Notes under the pieces: model-generated
The model's input: only the letters and a program-made list of their open reading frames with translations
The model's database searches: none
Told to the model about the DNA's origin: nothing
Shown: one piece after another, positions 25,074 through 33,800 of the stretch
Layout of the letters: each line of letters begins with the position of its first letter
How positions within the stretch are numbered: position 1 is the stretch's first letter
Translations under genes and position numbers: made by a program
From: Hymenobacter negativus
Lineage (GTDB): Bacteria; Bacteroidota; Bacteroidia; Cytophagales; Hymenobacteraceae
Assembly: GCF_017571495.1 (NCBI RefSeq)
Contig: NZ_JAGETZ010000002.1
Coordinates: forward strand, 310,001-374,000
Direction of reading: 5' to 3'
Length of the DNA: 64,000 bases

Positions 25074-25135
25074 GTAGTGCGGACTTTTAGTCCACGAATA
25101 AACTAGTTCACTCGCGGACTAAAAATCCGTGCTAC
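25074..25135. repeat. Dispersed hairpin element (family 2)
   Basis: GTAGTGCGGACTTTTAGTCC (from 25074) pairs with 25113-25135 over 23 nt with several G.T pairs. The GTAGyrCGrACTTTT core recurs at 36200 and, more weakly, 55217. Confidence 0.65.
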
Positions 25136-25140
25136 TGCCC

Positions 25141-25533
25141 ATGAACCAGCGCCTTGCCCACGTTACTTTGCTCGTCCGGAGCTACGACGAAGCCATTGCC
25201 TTTTACACCAATGTGCTAGGTTTTACCTTGGATTCTGACCTGGACATGGGCGGTGGCAAGCGTTGGGTAGTGGTCACACCGCCCGGCGCAACTGGCTGCG
25301 GCTTACTACTGGCCGAAGCTAAAACTGCAGACGAGAAGGCTGCTGTGGGCCGCCAGGGCGCTGGCCGCGTCTGGCTGTTTCTGCACACCGATGACTTTTG
25401 GCGCGACCATCCGGTGCTGCAAAGCCGGGGCCTGAAGTTTCTGGAAACGCCGCGCAGTGAAGTCTATGGGCACGTAGCCGTATTCGAGGACCTGTATGGC
25501 AACAAATGGGACCTATTGGAGCCATTAGAGTAG
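25141..25533 (+). CDS. VOC-family (glyoxalase/dioxygenase fold) protein
   Basis: A 130-residue single-domain VOC protein. The start at 25141 (MNQRLAHVTLLVRSYDEA) matches family N-termini; a Met four codons earlier lies inside the hairpin repeat. Landmarks are RLAHVTLLV (metal His at about 7), AIAFYTNVLGFTLD, RWVVVTPPG, RVWLFLHTDDFWRD (His at about 84), and GHVAVFEDLYGNKWDLLEP, the typical C-terminal F.DP.GN.W motif. VOC proteins include glyoxalase I, antibiotic-resistance and dioxygenase enzymes; no substrate can be assigned. It converges on a small secreted protein gene through a shared terminator. Confidence 0.88.
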   Translation: MNQRLAHVTLLVRSYDEAIAFYTNVLGFTLDSDLDMGGGKRWVVVTPPGATGCGLLLAEAKTADEKAAVGRQGAGRVWLFLHTDDFWRDHPVLQSRGLKFLETPRSEVYGHVAVFEDLYGNKWDLLEPLE

Positions 25534-25545
25534 TTATCTATCAAT

Positions 25546-25586
25546 AAAAAAGAGGCCGCCATGCGTAGCATGCCGGCCTCTTTTAT
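25546..25586. terminator. Bidirectional terminator
   Basis: A 13-bp stem with one mismatch (GAGGCCGCCATGC/GCATGCCGGCCTC) flanked by A-run and T-run tails, shared by the convergent VOC and T9SS-type genes. Confidence 0.8.
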
Positions 25587-25605
25587 TTGTGCCAATTACT
25601 TGCTG

Positions 25606-26085
25606 TTACTGGCCAATCATGACGCGGCGCATGCCGGTTTTTTCATAGGCAGTACAACGGACGATGTAGGCACCAGCCGGCAGTTGGCTTACGTTAAGGA
25701 TGGCGGCCGTCTGGCCGTTCATCATGGTGTGCGTAATAACGGGGCGGCCGCCCGCGTCGGTTACTTCGACACGGGTGGGGCCGGGGTTATCGGTTTTCAC
25801 GGTGAGCTTACCCGCCGCTGATTCAGCTTTTACCTTAATGGCGTTGGGATTGGCAGTTGGGGTTTCGGGGGCCGGGGCAATGAGAGCGGTGCCGCTGGGG
25901 GTAGTGGCGGGGGCAATGGCTGGCGCCGGGGCCGCCACAACGCCGCTGGGCAAAATGGCTTCTTCTTTAACTGGTGCCGCGGGAGCAGAAGCAGTAGCCG
26001 GGGCACTGGTAGGAGCCGGAGTTTGAGCGCTGGCAGTGGCCAAACCCAATGCACTGGCTAGCACGAATAGTAATAACTTTTTCAT
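25606..26085 (-). CDS. Small exported protein with T9SS-type C-terminal domain
   Basis: A 159-residue protein. The start at 26085 gives a clear signal peptide (MKKLLLFVLASALGLATASAQ). Residues about 22-85 are a Pro/Ala/Thr low-complexity linker. The last 65 residues (LTVKTDNPGPTRVEVTD, GGRPVITHTMMNGQ, LPAGAYIVRC, RRVMIGQ) resemble the Por secretion-system type A sorting domain, though without the usual YPNP start. It may be a minimal T9SS client or a remnant of a larger cargo. It is convergent with the VOC gene. Confidence 0.65.
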   Translation of the reverse strand: MKKLLLFVLASALGLATASAQTPAPTSAPATASAPAAPVKEEAILPSGVVAAPAPAIAPATTPSGTALIAPAPETPTANPNAIKVKAESAAGKLTVKTDNPGPTRVEVTDAGGRPVITHTMMNGQTAAILNVSQLPAGAYIVRCTAYEKTGMRRVMIGQ

Positions 26086-26226
26086 AAGTAGGATAAGAAC
26101 GGGATGGAGTAAAATGGCTACTGTAAAGCTAAGCAATTCTAAGGCCGGTTTGCCGGAAAAGCAACCAGAACTTTGGCTGAGGTACCCTCCGACAACGTCC
26201 ATTGCAAAACTTTATTTGATTCCGGC

Positions 26227-26258
26227 TTGCACAAGAATCAAATAAAACCTTACCTTTG
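26227..26258 (+). promoter_or_regulatory. Promoter of tRNA-Pro(GGG)
   Basis: TTG at 26227-26229, 21-nt spacer, TACCTTTG at 26251-26258; the mature tRNA begins 17 nt later at 26275. The same TACCTTTG box precedes tRNA-Phe at 49393. Confidence 0.7.
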
Positions 26259-26274
26259 TCGCTCCAATACCAAT

Positions 26275-26348
26275 CGGGGTGTAGCGTAGCCTGGTATCGC
26301 GCCAGCATGGGGTGCTGGAGGTCGTAGGTTCGAATCCTGCCACTCCGA
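26275..26348 (+). tRNA. tRNA-Pro (anticodon GGG)
   Basis: A 74-nt tRNA. The acceptor CGGGGTG pairs with CACTCCG (one G.T), discriminator A at 26348. The anticodon stem CCAGC/GCTGG holds the loop ATGGGGT, so the anticodon is GGG after the universal T33. The T arm has GGTTCGAATCC. CCA is not encoded. It is followed by its own terminator. Confidence 0.95.
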
Positions 26349-26369
26349 CGGAAGAGCAGCCGCTCTCTC

Positions 26370-26405
26370 AAAAGCCTTCGAACTTACGAGTTCGGAGGCT
26401 TTTTT
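26370..26405 (+). terminator. Terminator of tRNA-Pro(GGG)
   Basis: AAAAGCCTTCGAACT (from 26370) pairs with AGTTCGGAGGCT (26389-26400), with a TACG loop and a T6 tail. Confidence 0.8.
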
Positions 26406-26456
26406 CGGCCGCTTACTATTGGAACAAGAAAACAGGTCGCCCCATCGGCCTGCTTT

Positions 26457-26530
26457 CGGGGTGTAGCGCAGCCCGGTAGCGCGCGTCGTTCGGGACGACG
26501 AGGCCGTAGGTTCGAATCCTGCCACCCCGA
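26457..26530 (+). tRNA. tRNA-Pro (anticodon CGG)
   Basis: A 74-nt tRNA. Acceptor CGGGGTG/CACCCCG, discriminator A at 26530. The anticodon stem CGTCG/CGACG holds the loop TTCGGGA, giving anticodon CGG. T arm GGTTCGAATCC; CCA not encoded. A weak -7 match (TACTATTG, 26414-26421) precedes it, so it may have its own promoter after the terminator. Confidence 0.95.
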
Positions 26531-26546
26531 CATTTTCCGCAAGTCT

Positions 26547-26577
26547 CAACGCCTCCACCTTTTCAGTGGGGGCGTTG
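26547..26577 (+). terminator. Terminator after tRNA-Pro(CGG)
   Basis: CAACGCCTCCAC (26547-26558) pairs with GTGGGGGCGTTG (26566-26577), one G.T, followed by a short T-rich stretch. Confidence 0.55.
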
Positions 26578-26680
26578 TGCTTTCTGATGCTGTTCATAAT
26601 CCATCCATTCAGCTGATACACAGCATTCGCCATGACTGGTTTTAGCAGATGGTAGATGAAAAAATAGTTGTTAAAGGACA

Positions 26681-26710
26681 TTGAATACGGGGGTGTCGTC
26701 AGGACCTTTG
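26681..26710 (+). promoter_or_regulatory. Probable promoter of the outer-membrane barrel gene
   Basis: TTG at 26681-26683, 19 nt, GACCTTTG at 26703-26710 (one or two changes from TAnnTTTG). The ATG at 26735 follows, which argues against the longer frame starting at 26681. Confidence 0.45.
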
Positions 26711-26734
26711 CCCCAAATTCACTTTCCCTTCACA

Positions 26735-27421
26735 ATGAGAAATACCGTACTATTACTTGCTGCATTCGCTGGCACCCTTTCTGCCGCGCAGGCACAATCT
26801 ACCATTGGCAAAGGCACAGGCTTGCTGACGGGCAGCGTGGGCTACCACACCGATACTGATGAATACACCAGCCCTAGCTTTAATGGCACCTCAACTACCA
26901 CTACGGTTAAGCTAGGGACATTCAGCCTGGACTTTGCTGTTGGAGGCTTTGTGGCCGACAATCTTGCTTTAGGCCTGCAGTTCCATCACACCGTTACGGG
27001 TGGGTCGTACAAGTCTTCTTCTAATTCTAACTCCCAGCCATCGGGGCCGCCCTCTACTTCTACCCTGCGGGTGGGACCAATGGTGCAGTACTACAAAATG
27101 CTGAGTGAGCAGTTTGGTCTGACTGCTACTGTGGGAGCAGGGTACGAATCGGACGTGAAGGCTCAGCAATCGACCCAGTACTACAACGGATACCCAATCA
27201 ATTATTATTCAACGCTGAAAGCGACCGGCTACTATGCTGCGGTTACGCCGGGCATCGTCTTTTTTCCGGTGCCTAAATTTGGTTTGACAGCTTCCATTGG
27301 TAGTTTAGGATACAACCATTTGAAAGTTAAAGATGCTGATGAAACGGCTAGCTCATTTGATGCTGGTTTTGGTTTGACGCAACTGCAATTTGGGGCCAAC
27401 TACTATTTCGGCCGCAAGTAA
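26735..27421 (+). CDS. Outer-membrane beta-barrel protein
   Basis: A 228-residue protein with a signal peptide (MRNTVLLLAAFAGTLSAAQAQ) chosen from the start at 26735. The mature part alternates amphipathic strands and Gly/Ser/Tyr turns: GTGLLTGSVGYHT, VKLGTFSLDFAVGGFVADNLALGLQF, LRVGPMVQYYKM, FGLTATVGAGYES, YYAAVTPGIVFFPVPKFGLTASIGSLGY, and a terminal LQFGANYYFGRK ending with an aromatic strand, as in eight-stranded barrels. This fits the PorT/OmpW-like outer membrane barrel proteins common in Bacteroidota. The specific role is unknown. It has a strong terminator 14 nt after the stop. Confidence 0.82.
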   Translation: MRNTVLLLAAFAGTLSAAQAQSTIGKGTGLLTGSVGYHTDTDEYTSPSFNGTSTTTTVKLGTFSLDFAVGGFVADNLALGLQFHHTVTGGSYKSSSNSNSQPSGPPSTSTLRVGPMVQYYKMLSEQFGLTATVGAGYESDVKAQQSTQYYNGYPINYYSTLKATGYYAAVTPGIVFFPVPKFGLTASIGSLGYNHLKVKDADETASSFDAGFGLTQLQFGANYYFGRK

Positions 27422-27434
27422 TTTCAGGTGTTTA

Positions 27435-27486
27435 AATCCAGCAAAAAGCCCTGGCTGCAGTCGCGGCCAGGGCTTTTTGCTGGATT
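27435..27486. terminator. Strong intrinsic terminator, perfect 21-bp stem
   Basis: Arms 27435-27455 and 27466-27486 are exact complements with a 10-nt loop and an internal T5 run, just after the barrel-protein stop. Confidence 0.88.
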
Positions 27487-27543
27487 CATAAAATCGACAG
27501 ATTATTTACGTATTTTCATAGCATCATTTAAACGCTAAATGCC

Positions 27544-28260
27544 ATGAAAAAGACGGTTACGCTGCTGGCGCTGCTAAGTGCCGCTGGTGTCATAGGCGCA
27601 CAACGCACGCAGGCGCAATGCCATGTTGCCCTTTCGCCAGCCTTTTACCAAGGCTGCCACCACCAGCGCGACTCTTGCGCTGTAGAGAAACCGCTGGTGC
27701 CGGGACGCTGGGCGGCTTATATGGGCCTGTTAGGTTTGGCCGACCGCCGGGGGACGCCCTACGTCGGCGGCGACCTGGAGGGAGGGTATTGGGTACATCC
27801 GCGCTGGAATACGGGCCTGCGCGGCACTATTACGGGGCAAATGCCGGCCCATGCGGTGGCGGAGGGCTTTGGCGGCGTGCTGCGGCCCCTGGTTATGCTC
27901 TACAGTGTGACATGGAGCAACAGCCTGCTGCTAAGTGATGGGCCCACGTGGCGGCTGGCGCTCCAGGCAGGGATTGGGTTGGGCGGTGCCAATTTATATG
28001 ACAAGAACCGGCAGGTGCCCGTGAAAGGCTCATGCGGCTGCACAACAGCTGAAAAAATAGCCTCTGCCACTTCGCCCATTACGGAGATTGGCCTAGCAGC
28101 TACGTACAAGCTACGCAGCAACAACGCTCCGTGGCTGACGCTACGTGGCGGCTACCGGCAGTGGGCCGACCCCGCGCCCTTTGCCACATTCAATCAGTTC
28201 TCGGCCTACGTCTTGAGTGTGGGCGTGAGCCTGCCCGACGCGCCGAGCAAGCGCAAATAG
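27544..28260 (+). CDS. Exported hypothetical protein, probable outer-membrane protein
   Basis: A 238-residue protein with a signal peptide (MKKTVTLLALLSAAGVIGAQ, cleavage near RTQAQ). The mature N-terminus carries several Cys (CHVALS, GCHHQRDSC) and a SCGCT motif in the middle (about 161-165), which may form disulphides. The remainder has barrel-like strands (GRWAAYMGLLGLADRRG, YVGGDLEGGYWVHPRW, ITEIGLAATYKLRS, LTLRGGYRQWADP) ending in AYVLSVGVSLP. I recognise no named family. It is convergent with the GyrI-like gene, the stops lying 6 nt apart with no terminator. Confidence 0.6.
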   Translation: MKKTVTLLALLSAAGVIGAQRTQAQCHVALSPAFYQGCHHQRDSCAVEKPLVPGRWAAYMGLLGLADRRGTPYVGGDLEGGYWVHPRWNTGLRGTITGQMPAHAVAEGFGGVLRPLVMLYSVTWSNSLLLSDGPTWRLALQAGIGLGGANLYDKNRQVPVKGSCGCTTAEKIASATSPITEIGLAATYKLRSNNAPWLTLRGGYRQWADPAPFATFNQFSAYVLSVGVSLPDAPSKRK

Positions 28261-28266
28261 CCCACG

Positions 28267-28785
28267 TTATTTTACTCCAATTAAAACTTCGGAAGCCTCT
28301 TTGGCTCCGAAGCGTTCCAGGTAGAAATTGCCGCGCTGAGTCAGCTTCTGCTTCTTGATGGCCTCAAAAGCGTCGGGGTAGAGCTTGTTGGGGGCGAGCA
28401 GGTAGCTCACGCCCTGGAGGCGGGCTGCCAGCACGCGCTGCCCGGCCGGCACCACGCGGTAGCGGAAACCCGTTGGCAGGGCCTTCGTGGTATCGGCCAC
28501 GGCGAGGCCGATGAAGGCAGTGATGGTGTCGTGGGCGGTTTCGGGGTTATTGAGGTAAAGGTTGGTCAGGTCGCCGGGCACGCGGGTTTGCGTATCCTTC
28601 GCCTGACGGAAGAGCTGGCCGAAGGCCTCGCTGCTCACTGCGCCGCGGAAGGGCTGTCCGGCCAGGTAAAGCGGGGCGGCTGTGGTTTCAAGTGTAATTT
28701 TCGACTCGCGGGTGCCGCCTAGGTACACGTAGGTGCCGGCAGCAGCGAGGGTAAGCAGGATGATGGCAAGGAAGAGGTAACGCAT
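28267..28785 (-). CDS. Membrane-anchored protein, GyrI-like fold suspected
   Basis: A 172-residue protein with one N-terminal membrane anchor (MRYLFLAIILLTLAAAGTYVYLGG). The soluble part starts with RESKITLETTAAPLYLAGQPFRGAV and ends in FYLERFGAKEASEVLIGVK, which resembles the repeated strands and the final E-LIPV strand of GyrI-like small-molecule-binding domains. This is a weak, by-eye similarity. It would face the periplasm. It lies 89 nt from an ABC exporter on the same strand, with a hairpin between them, so co-expression is possible. Confidence 0.5.
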   Translation of the reverse strand: MRYLFLAIILLTLAAAGTYVYLGGTRESKITLETTAAPLYLAGQPFRGAVSSEAFGQLFRQAKDTQTRVPGDLTNLYLNNPETAHDTITAFIGLAVADTTKALPTGFRYRVVPAGQRVLAARLQGVSYLLAPNKLYPDAFEAIKKQKLTQRGNFYLERFGAKEASEVLIGVK

Positions 28786-28807
28786 GCGCTTCGCTTAATT
28801 AAAAATA

Positions 28808-28882
28808 AAGAACGAGGAATAAAGGATTGGAAACGACGACTGATTTAGACGGCAACTTCTCATTCCTTTATTCCTCATTCTT
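28808..28882. repeat. Inverted repeat between the ABC exporter and the GyrI-like gene
   Basis: AAGAACGAGGAATAAAGGA (from 28808) is complementary, with small mismatches, to about 28858-28882. The right arm covers the last codons of the ABC exporter. Likely a terminator-like hairpin. Confidence 0.5.
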
Positions 28883-30653
28883 CGTTCGCAACGATGTATT
28901 GCATGCGGTAGAGCTGGGCGTAGTAGCCACCCTCGATGCGCAGCAACTCTTCGTGAGTGCCGGTTTCCTTGATTTCGCCCTTGTCGAGGACGATGATTTT
29001 ATCGGCTTTTTGGATGGTGCTGAGGCGGTGGGCAATGACGAGGGAGGTGCGGCCCTGCATTAGCTTTTCGATGGCCGACTGGATAAGCTCTTCCGTTTCA
29101 GAGTCGACGGAAGAGGTCGCTTCGTCGAGCACTATGATGTGAGGCTGGTACACCATGGCCCGCACGAAGCTGATGAGCTGGCGCTGGCCTACGGAGAGCG
29201 TGGCACCGCGCTCCATCACGGGGTAGCCAAGGCCTTCGGGCAGGCGCTCGATGAAGCGGCGAGCACCCACAAGGTCGGCGGCTTCCCAGATTTGGGCGTC
29301 GGTGATGGTTTTGTTGCCAAGGGTAATGTTGTCGCGGATACTGCCGGCGAAGAGGAACACATCTTGCAACACCACCCCAATTTGGCGGCGTAGCAGGCTG
29401 AGGTCGTACTCGCGCAGGTCGCGGCCGTCGATGCAGATGCTGCCGTCCTGGATATCGTAGAAGCGGCTCAACAGGTTGATGATGCTGGTTTTGCCGGCGC
29501 CAGTGGCACCCACGAAGGCAATGGTCTGGCCGGGCTTCACATGGAAGCTGATGTCCTTGAGCACCCAGTCGGGCTCGTTGTAGGCAAACTTGACGTGCTT
29601 AAATTCGACGTCGCCCTTCAGCTCAGCTGGGGCGTAGGTGCCGGTGGTGGCTATCAGGTCCTGGTTGTCGAGCAGCTTGAGCAGGCGCTCCGTGCTCACG
29701 AGGCCCAGCTGCAGCGTGTTGAAGCGATCGGCAATCTGGCGGATGGGGCGGAAAAACAGGGCGTTGTACATGATGAAGGCAATGAGCGCACCCTTCGAAA
29801 TCGAGCCCTCAATCTGGCCTTGCGCAGCGTACCACACCAGCAGGCCCACGCCGATGGCGCCCAGTACCTCGGCCACCGGAAAGTAGATGCTATAGTAGAG
29901 TACCGAGCGGATGTTGGCCTCGGTGTGCTCCTTGTTGATGGCCTCGAACTTGCGGAACTCCCGCTCTTCGTTGTTGAAAATCTGGACCACGTTCATGCCC
30001 GTGAGGTGCTCCTGCACAAAAGAGTTGAGCTTGGCTACGGCCGTGCGCACGTCTTGAAACGAACCCTTGATTTTCTCCTTGAACACGTAGGTGCTGAACA
30101 GCAGCGGTGGAATCACAGACAAGCTAATCAGCGTTAACCGCCAGTCAATCCAGAACATGAAGGCCATGATGAAGAGCAGTTGCAAGATGTCGCCCGCCAT
30201 GGCTGCGAGGCCCTCGCTGAAGACATCAGAGAGGGTTTCGACGTCGGAAATGTTGCGGGTGACGAGCACACCGATAGGCGTCTGGTCGAAGAACTTGAGC
30301 TTGAGGCTGAGCAGGTGGCGGTAGAGGTCGGTGCGGATGTCGCGCACGATGTACTGGCCCAGCCAGCCGCCGTAGTAGGTCTGCAGGTAGCTCACCCCCG
30401 AGTGGGACACCAGCAGCACCAGCAGCAGCAAAAACATGGTGTTCAGCCCGCGCATGTCACCCTGCTCAATACTGACATCAACCATGCGCTGAATGAGAAA
30501 CGGCCGTAGCGTGCCCAGCACTGCTGTGGCAACAGTGAGCACAATCAGGCCGATGAAGATGCGCCGGTAGGGGCGTACGTAGCTCAGCAAGCGGCGCAGC
30601 ACGGCCCAGTCGAATACCTGGCCGGTTTTGGTAGCGGAAGTGGTAGGGTCCAT
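28875..30653 (-). CDS. ABC exporter, fused permease and ATPase
   Basis: A 592-residue half-transporter, a different subfamily from the one at 23280. The start at 30653 (MDPTTSATKTGQ) is preferred to an upstream Met at 30737. Six membrane helices (for example RIFIGLIVLTVATAVLGTL, FLLLLVLLVSHSGVSYL, LLFIMAFMFWIDWRLTLISL) fill about 30-310. The ATPase has Walker A GATGAGKTS (about 385), Q-loop VLQDVFLFAGS, signature LSVGQRQL (Val replacing the usual Gly in LSGGQ), Walker B IIVLDEATSSVD and the switch His in IAHRLST. The Val in the signature is common in this subfamily. The substrate is unknown (lipid or drug). Confidence 0.88.
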   Translation of the reverse strand: MDPTTSATKTGQVFDWAVLRRLLSYVRPYRRIFIGLIVLTVATAVLGTLRPFLIQRMVDVSIEQGDMRGLNTMFLLLLVLLVSHSGVSYLQTYYGGWLGQYIVRDIRTDLYRHLLSLKLKFFDQTPIGVLVTRNISDVETLSDVFSEGLAAMAGDILQLLFIMAFMFWIDWRLTLISLSVIPPLLFSTYVFKEKIKGSFQDVRTAVAKLNSFVQEHLTGMNVVQIFNNEEREFRKFEAINKEHTEANIRSVLYYSIYFPVAEVLGAIGVGLLVWYAAQGQIEGSISKGALIAFIMYNALFFRPIRQIADRFNTLQLGLVSTERLLKLLDNQDLIATTGTYAPAELKGDVEFKHVKFAYNEPDWVLKDISFHVKPGQTIAFVGATGAGKTSIINLLSRFYDIQDGSICIDGRDLREYDLSLLRRQIGVVLQDVFLFAGSIRDNITLGNKTITDAQIWEAADLVGARRFIERLPEGLGYPVMERGATLSVGQRQLISFVRAMVYQPHIIVLDEATSSVDSETEELIQSAIEKLMQGRTSLVIAHRLSTIQKADKIIVLDKGEIKETGTHEELLRIEGGYYAQLYRMQYIVANEE

Positions 30654-30779
30654 AAGTAGGGCAAAGGTCGGAAGTAAACCGCGTTGGCCCTCGAAAGGTG
30701 TTCTGGACTTTGGTGCGGTGGGCTTCCGCACTGCCAAAAGCCGGCAGTACCGAGGTGCGTATCCACTTTGTGATAGTCA

Positions 30780-30813
30780 AAAAGCCGTTCGCACCAAGGT
30801 CCGAACGGCTTTT
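30780..30813 (-). terminator. Terminator of the giant CHU_C protein gene
   Basis: AAAAGCCGTTCG (30780-30791) pairs with CGAACGGCTTTT (30802-30813); reading leftward a T5 run follows. Confidence 0.8.
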
Positions 30814-30837
30814 GAATTAAGATGACAATTGGTGAGC

Positions 30838-33800
30838 CTAGCGCACGATTTCCACCCAGCCCTTCACCCGCGTCGAGCCTTCGGTGCTGCCCAGCAAGTA
30901 GTAGTAGATACCGGCGGGCAGGCCTTCACCGCCCCATTCATTGTGGTACACGGCGCTTTCAAATACCTTCTGGCCCCAGCGCGAAAACACCTGGAGCCGC
31001 CCCGGACAGCCGCCAATGCGCGGCGCAAAGGTGTCGTTTTGCCGGTCGTTATTCGGAGTGATGATGTTGGGTACCATGCTGGCCTGCACTTCTACTGGGG
31101 TCAGCGCTACCTGGCGCGGGCAGGGGCCGACTGAGGTACTAGTGGGCGGCAACGCCGCCCGAACCGCGAAGCGGCCGCCCGTGAGGTAGGTATGCTCCAC
31201 GACGGCTCCACTGGCCGAGGTGCTGCCATCGCCAAAGTCCCACTGCACCTGCCCGGCGGCCGAGCCAGTGGCTTCGAAGCGGACCAAGCGTGGGGCAATG
31301 TTGTTGCCCGAGCAATCAGGAGCCGACCAGTGGGCATTGAATGTGGGCTCGGCCGGTACTGTGACGCGGTAGGGGGCTGTGCCGCAACCGCCGGGCAGCG
31401 TGTAGGTGAGCACTGTGGTACCGGGCGAGGTCGGCGGTGTAAACATGCCGGCTGCTGTCACATGCAGGCCGCTCCAAGTGCCGCCCGCTGGCGTGGCGTG
31501 CAGCCGGAACGGGGTTTGGTCGAGGCAGAGCACCGTGTCGGCGGGCAGGCGAATGGCCGTGAGCTGCGTCACCTCGGCCACGGTGGTGGCCACGATGGTA
31601 CAGGTCATGAACTGAATGGTGTAGGTGATGACATGGCGGCCTGGCCCAGCCAACGCTGGGTTGAAGCGGTTGCCTACCACGCCTGGCCCGCCAAAGATGC
31701 CCCCGGCCGGTTGGGCCGTCAGTACCTCACCATGGGGCGGCACTCCGGTGCAAAAGCTTTGCGAAGGCAGTGAATCGATGCTTACCAGCGGCGGGGCCGC
31801 TATTTCCAGGTCCAGTGTACCGGTGCCGGGGCACTGGCCAGGCGTGGTGGAAGAAGCTGACGTGTAGGAAAGTACTTGGCGGCCTATCAATGCGGAACTG
31901 GGGGTAAAGGTATAGCCCGTAGCAGAGTTGCCCGAGATACCCGGCCCCGTCCAGATTCCACCCGCTGGCGATGCATAAAGTGGCTGGGGCCCGGCTGCCG
32001 GGCACATCACCGGCCGCTGAATGCCTAATTGTACCCGTCCCGCCGTGAGGCTTACTATGCGCACGGCCCGCGACGGACACAGCGAAGTGTCGATAACAGC
32101 CCCGGTATACACCACGCTTTGCGCACCCACCAGGGCCGGAGTAGGCGTAAAGGTAAAGCCCGTAGCCAGCGAGCCAGTCACGCCGGGGCCGCTCCAAGTT
32201 CCGCCCGTTGGTAGCCCACCGCGGAGCCGGAAAGTGGCTCCGGTGGTGCAAAGGGTTGTATCGGTGGGCACGCGCACAGCTGGCCCCTGAGCGCGTACCC
32301 GAACGTAGAGGGTGTCGCTGGCCCCTGCGCAATCCAGGGTACCAGTGAAGGTGTAGCGCAGGGCATGGGTGCCAACCAGAGCTGGGCTGGGGGTGAAAAA
32401 ATACGCGCCCAAGGCGTTCATGCTCACGCCAGGGCCGCTCCAGACGCCACCCGAGGGGTTACCATTCAAAGGTTGAGGCGGGTCGTTGGCGCACAGCACC
32501 AAGGGCGGCCCCAGGTCCAGAACACGTAGCCCCAGCACGTTTATCGTCACCGAGGCCAGCGCGGCGCATTGCCCTGCTGCCGTGCTGCCCGCCACCACGT
32601 AGCGAATGAGGTGGCTGCCTGGTCCTGCCCGCACGGGGTCGAAGTAAGGTGCGTTGCCGCCCACCACGCCCACACCCACAAACACGCCCCCCGCCGGTGT
32701 AGCCCGCAGGGGTATAGTGGCCGGCGGCGGCCCCTGCGGCTGCATGCAAATGGTGGAAGGCGGCGTCTGCATCTGGGCGAGGAGTTGCGGAGCGACGGTG
32801 ATGCGCCGGATACTGGTGCCCGCGCACAGGCCGGTGAGGGGGCTGGTATAGGTGAGCACAAACGTGCCGAGTCGGGCGGTGTCCGGGGTGAAGACGTAGC
32901 CCGAGGTGACGTTACCAGTCACAAAAGGCCCGCTCCAGGTGCCGCCGGCTGGCGAGCCTCCCAGCGCAAGCGCCCCGGCCCGGGCGCAGACCGTGAGGGT
33001 ATCGGGGCCGGCTGGGGTACTGCCCGCCGTAAAGGCAAATTTGAACGCGGCGTTATTGCAGTGTGCCGAGCCATTTACCGGGCTGTAATAATTGGCCCCC
33101 GCCGGAATGGGCAGGCCCGCGCCGGTGCCCTGGTTGCAGGCGCACATGGCCTGGTAGAGGTTGCCCTGTGGGTCGAAGCGGGAGGTGCCGCCATCTACGT
33201 GGTCATCGGCTGAGGTGCCAAAAAAACTGCCGTAATCCAGCGTTCGAGCCCCATCGGAGAGCTGCATGAGGTAAAAGTCCATGCCATCGCTGACGGGCTG
33301 CAGGGCGTTGAGCGACACGCTCAGGCCCACAGTGGAGCCGTTGTTGGGGTCGAGGCCGCCGCCCCAGCCGGCGATGAAAAGCCGGCCGTAGCAGTCCACT
33401 TCAAAAGCCGTCGGAGAAATATCCGGTACGGCCCGGCCGCCGCCAAACACGGTGGCGAAACCCGCCGTGCGTAGGTTAGGTGCTAACTGCTGAATAAACT
33501 GGTGGCCCCGCGCATCGACAAAGAGGCCGGGAGTCAGTCCCGGCCAGTTGTTGGACAGCGTTTGGCCCAACACGAAGACTTGGCCGGTGCCATCGCGCCG
33601 CACAAAGTAGGCCTGGTCCTGCGTGTTGGTACCCAGATAGGTGCTCTGGGTAAGGCTGCCATTAGCCGAAATCCGGGCCACAAAGCCATCAATACCACCG
33701 CCAGAAAGCGGCTGGTAGCCACCCGTAGCCCCCGATAGGTTGGTGCTGCTGGTGCCGCCGGCTACCAGCAAGTCGCCGGTCGCATCGTCGCGCTGGAGCG

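Noticed and set aside
31192..33213. Plus-strand open frames (about 190 and 214 codons) opposite the CHU_C gene
   Set aside because: Composition (Gly/Arg/Ala-rich) and periodicity follow the repeat units of the minus-strand gene; antisense shadows.
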